DNA of 7,418 bases, taken from assembly GCA_026983935.1 (NCBI GenBank), contig JALSTC010000751.1:1-7418 (forward strand), written 5' to 3'. This stretch comes from Ardenticatenia bacterium (lineage in GTDB: Bacteria; Chloroflexota; Anaerolineae; Aggregatilineales; Ch27). The notes beneath the pieces are model-generated. The model made no database searches, had not been told where the DNA came from, and saw nothing but the letters and a program-made list of their open reading frames with translations. The position numbers and the translations under genes were made by a program. Shown piece after piece: positions 5,358 through 7,418 of the stretch (positions within the stretch are counted from its first letter, which is position 1; every line of letters begins with the position of its first letter).

Positions 5358-7262
5358 TTACGCAGTTAATGCATAAACATAGTTGTCGGATGAACCGATG
5401 TAAACAACGCTGTCCGCTACACAAGGCGAGGATGGCACCGGGCCTTCGGTTGTGAAACTCCAGCGTAGCTTGCCAGTCTTGACGTCAATGCAGTAAACAT
5501 TACGATCGATGCCGCCAAAGTAGACCGTCCCATCTCCCAGGGCAGGGGATGATGTAATCTGACTCTCAGTGGTAAAGCGCCAGCGTTCTTTGCCGCTTTC
5601 AATGTCCAGAGAATACAGGTTGCCGTCAACAGATCCGACCAGCAAGCTTTTCGTATCGGCGTCAACGGCCGGTGATGACCACACTGGTTTCTGGGTGCGA
5701 AAACGCCAGATAGTGTAGCCGGTCTTGATGTCAATTGCATAAACGTGCCAGTCGTTGGAACCAACGTAGGCAACACCCTCATGGACGACTGGCGAGGATG
5801 TGACCCCGCGTCTGGCTCTAAAGCGCCACTTGGGCGTGCCGCCCAGATCAAGCCCCACAACTTCGCCTGTCTCCGAACCGAAAATGATGTACTCATCTGT
5901 TACCCAGGGACGTGAGCGAATAGGGGCCCCTGCGTCGTACTTCCAGATCACGCGCCCATTGCCTGATTTAGCAGCGTAGAGCTTCCCGTCATCACTGCCA
6001 ACAAAGACGTGACCTAGCGCAACCCGCGCTGTGCAGCGTACGGGGCGTTCGGTCATAATCGTCCATACAATGCGTCCTGTGCGCATATCAACGGCGTAGA
6101 TTACCGAGTCTTCAGAGCCGATGATGACCACGTTGTTATCCGGGTCGACTGCTGGGGATGCTGCCAGTCCACCTTCTGTTGCGAACTTCCATTTAAACGA
6201 ACCGTCGTTGGCCTGCAGAGCATATAGATTGGTGTCGTAAGCCCCCACGTAGACGATCCCGCCGTGGACGACCGGGGAGGAGCGTACTTCGTCTTCACAC
6301 CGGAACTTCCAGATAGGGACGACAGAACCACCTTCTTCCAGGTATTCTTCATCCTCAGCAGAGCCGTAAGATATGCCCACGCTGCCGAAGCCTGGCCGGC
6401 TGAGCTGCTCTAGTGCCGTTTTCATCTCACGTACTGAGGCAAAACGCTCAGTGGGATTGTATGCCAGGGCACGCATGATGATGGCTTCGAATTCAGCGGA
6501 AACCTTTGGGTTATACTGGCGGACGGGACGCTCGGCGAAACTGAAAGGTGCCTCGAGGCGGGGATCGCGGCGCGTTAAAACATGATGGAGGGTTGCACCG
6601 ATGCCATAAATGTCACTCAATGGCGTGGCTTCGCCTTTATACTGTTCCGGGGCGGAATATCCTTCTGTGCCGATCATCGTGCCCTTCTGCCCTGACTCAA
6701 ACACCTTGGCGATGCCGAAATCAATCAGGCGCACGTTGCCGTGTTGATCGATCATGACGTTTGAAGGCTTGACATCGCGGAAAATAATCGGCTCCGGTTC
6801 ATGTTCATGCAGGTAGGCCAGCACATCACATAGTTCAATGGCCCATTTGCGTATAGTATCTACGGAGATTCGCTCCATAGGAACGGAATTCAAAATTGCC
6901 TCCAGGTCTTTTCCGGTGATGAATTCCATGACCAGATAAATCTGATCTCCCCTGGGGAAATAGTCGTAGATCTCTGGCATCGCCGGGTGACTCAGGGATG
7001 CCAGGATATCAGCTTCCCGCTCGAAGTTTCGGAGTGTCATCTCCCGTATCTGTGGGTCTGTAACCAGGTTCAGCATTTCTTTTACAGCCACGTACCGCAC
7101 GACATTAGGGAATCTGAGATCGCGGGCCTTATACACTGAGGACATCCCGCCAATCCCTAACACACCGATAATCCGCCAGCGATTTTGAAGGACGGTGCCC
7201 GCTTGAAGTGACGCCCCCTGGGGGGATTCTGGGAGATTGCCGAGATTTTGTGTGTCAACCAT
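5358..7262 (-). CDS. Ser/Thr protein kinase with C-terminal PQQ-like beta-propeller
   Basis: A 634-residue Hanks-type kinase (about 25-287) fused to a PQQ-like propeller (about 318-634). Kinase motifs: glycine loop LGIGGMSSVYKA (35-46), ATP-anchoring lysine K61 in VAVKEM, likely helix-C glutamate E83, catalytic loop FRDVKPSN (161-168, with Phe replacing the usual His of HRD), metal-binding DFG (181-183), and the activation segment with T195, T199 and SAPEQY (203-208). All catalytic residues are present, so it should be active. A short acidic linker (SAEDEEYLEEGG) follows. The propeller has eight repeats, each with a WKF/WRF start, an SSPxV core and a VYVGSxDxxxYALD-like end. No membrane helix separates the halves, unlike PknD/PknB-type receptors, so it is probably cytosolic. 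The propeller may sense a ligand or hold partner proteins. The ATG at 7260-7262 is preceded by AGGA nine bases upstream. It heads the gene cluster, behind a good promoter candidate. Confidence 0.95.
   Translation of the reverse strand: MVDTQNLGNLPESPQGASLQAGTVLQNRWRIIGVLGIGGMSSVYKARDLRFPNVVRYVAVKEMLNLVTDPQIREMTLRNFEREADILASLSHPAMPEIYDYFPRGDQIYLVMEFITGKDLEAILNSVPMERISVDTIRKWAIELCDVLAYLHEHEPEPIIFRDVKPSNVMIDQHGNVRLIDFGIAKVFESGQKGTMIGTEGYSAPEQYKGEATPLSDIYGIGATLHHVLTRRDPRLEAPFSFAERPVRQYNPKVSAEFEAIIMRALAYNPTERFASVREMKTALEQLSRPGFGSVGISYGSAEDEEYLEEGGSVVPIWKFRCEDEVRSSPVVHGGIVYVGAYDTNLYALQANDGSFKWKFATEGGLAASPAVDPDNNVVIIGSEDSVIYAVDMRTGRIVWTIMTERPVRCTARVALGHVFVGSDDGKLYAAKSGNGRVIWKYDAGAPIRSRPWVTDEYIIFGSETGEVVGLDLGGTPKWRFRARRGVTSSPVVHEGVAYVGSNDWHVYAIDIKTGYTIWRFRTQKPVWSSPAVDADTKSLLVGSVDGNLYSLDIESGKERWRFTTESQITSSPALGDGTVYFGGIDRNVYCIDVKTGKLRWSFTTEGPVPSSPCVADSVVYIGSSDNYVYALTA
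5361..6311 (-). repeat. Eight tandem PQQ-like propeller repeats within the kinase gene
   Basis: The repeats begin at W318, W358, W400, W440, W479, W519, W561 and W601, a spacing of 39-42 residues. Six of the eight contain SSP or ASP after the tryptophan strand (blades 3 and 4 have CTA and SRP instead). Most end in a (V/I)Y-(V/F)-G-S-x-D-x-x-(L/V)-Y strand. Eight copies match the blade number of PQQ dehydrogenases and BamB. Blade 3 (from W400) and blade 4 (from W440) diverge most. Confidence 0.85.
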
Positions 7263-7340
7263 GGAGGAATATCCTGAAAATGGAGTGAGTAGTATTCAAA
7301 GTGCTTCGCGATCGAGACAAACAGTGTAGAGGTTTGAATT

Positions 7341-7369
7341 ATTATAGTAGCCTGGAAATGTTCATGCAA
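7341..7369 (-). promoter_or_regulatory. Probable sigma-A-type promoter for the kinase-led operon
   Basis: On the minus strand a perfect TATAAT (7341-7346) is preceded, after exactly 17 bases, by TTGCAT (7364-7369; 3 of 6 to consensus). Transcription would start near 7334, leaving a leader of about 70 bases before the kinase ATG. It is the best promoter candidate in the window and lies at the head of the cluster. Confidence 0.6.
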
Positions 7370-7410
7370 TCATACCGACGATATTGGTTTGTGACCATCA
7401 GGAGAATTAT

Positions 7411-7417
7411 AAGGAGA
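7411..7417 (+). promoter_or_regulatory. Possible ribosome binding site of a divergent gene beyond the right edge
   Basis: AAGGAGA at the very end of the window, on the plus strand, is a good Shine-Dalgarno match. A start codon would fall just past the edge. If real, the 156 bases from 7263 to 7418 are a divergent intergenic region shared with the kinase operon. No start codon can be seen, so this is tentative. Confidence 0.3.
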
Positions 7418-7418
7418 C

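Noticed and set aside
5417..5896. 159-codon open frame on the minus strand within the kinase gene
   Set aside because: It is an out-of-frame shadow of the propeller repeats; the in-frame protein has clear repeated structure.
7265..7275. Palindrome AGGAATATCCT overlapping the kinase ribosome binding site
   Set aside because: The hairpin would have only four base pairs and a 3-base loop, too weak to claim as an RNA switch or operator.
7384..7413. Plus-strand promoter TTGGTT with TATAAG at the right edge
   Set aside because: The -10 would overlap the Shine-Dalgarno at 7411-7417, so it could not make a transcript that includes it.

Overview
The window holds eight protein-coding genes, all on the minus strand, so transcription runs from high to low coordinates. 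Only short gaps separate the genes, and no mobile element, CRISPR array, rRNA or tRNA is visible. Base composition is moderate (about half G+C by eye). The gene types fit a Gram-positive-like, signalling-rich bacterium: a Ser/Thr kinase with a PQQ-type propeller, zinc-ribbon/FHA proteins, COG2229/CvnD-like small GTPases and Hsp20. My best guess is Chloroflexota, perhaps Ktedonobacteria. This is inferred from gene style only and was not tested by any search.

Layout in order of transcription: (1) 7262-5358, a cytoplasmic Ser/Thr protein kinase fused to eight PQQ-like propeller repeats; (2) 5332-4319, a PP2C phosphatase with a long Ser/Thr-rich N-terminal tail; (3) 4278-2779, a J domain fused to a von Willebrand factor A (VWA) domain; (4) 2706-2209, a zinc ribbon plus FHA phosphothreonine-reader protein; (5) 2143-1901, an 80-residue protein of unknown function; (6) 1865-1077, an OmpR/PhoB-type response regulator with no histidine kinase in view; (7) 990-460, a small Ras-like GTPase; (8) 280 to beyond the left edge, the first 93 residues of a small heat shock protein (Hsp20). 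A sigma-A-like promoter lies ahead of gene 1, a weaker one ahead of gene 7, and a possible intrinsic terminator just after gene 7.

Genes 1 to 4 form a kinase (writer), phosphatase (eraser), FHA protein (reader) and VWA scaffold with a built-in Hsp70 co-chaperone domain. The same components occur in the TerY-P triad (VWA, PP2C and kinase) and in the PpkA/PppA/Fha1 pathway of type VI secretion, but neither Ter nor secretion genes are present here. The FHA protein and the phosphatase share the pentapeptide ATRQL in otherwise unrelated linkers, which suggests a common phosphothreonine site. I read the window as a threonine-phosphorylation signalling locus, possibly linked to protein-folding stress through the J domain and the nearby Hsp20. 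This link is inference from gene content.
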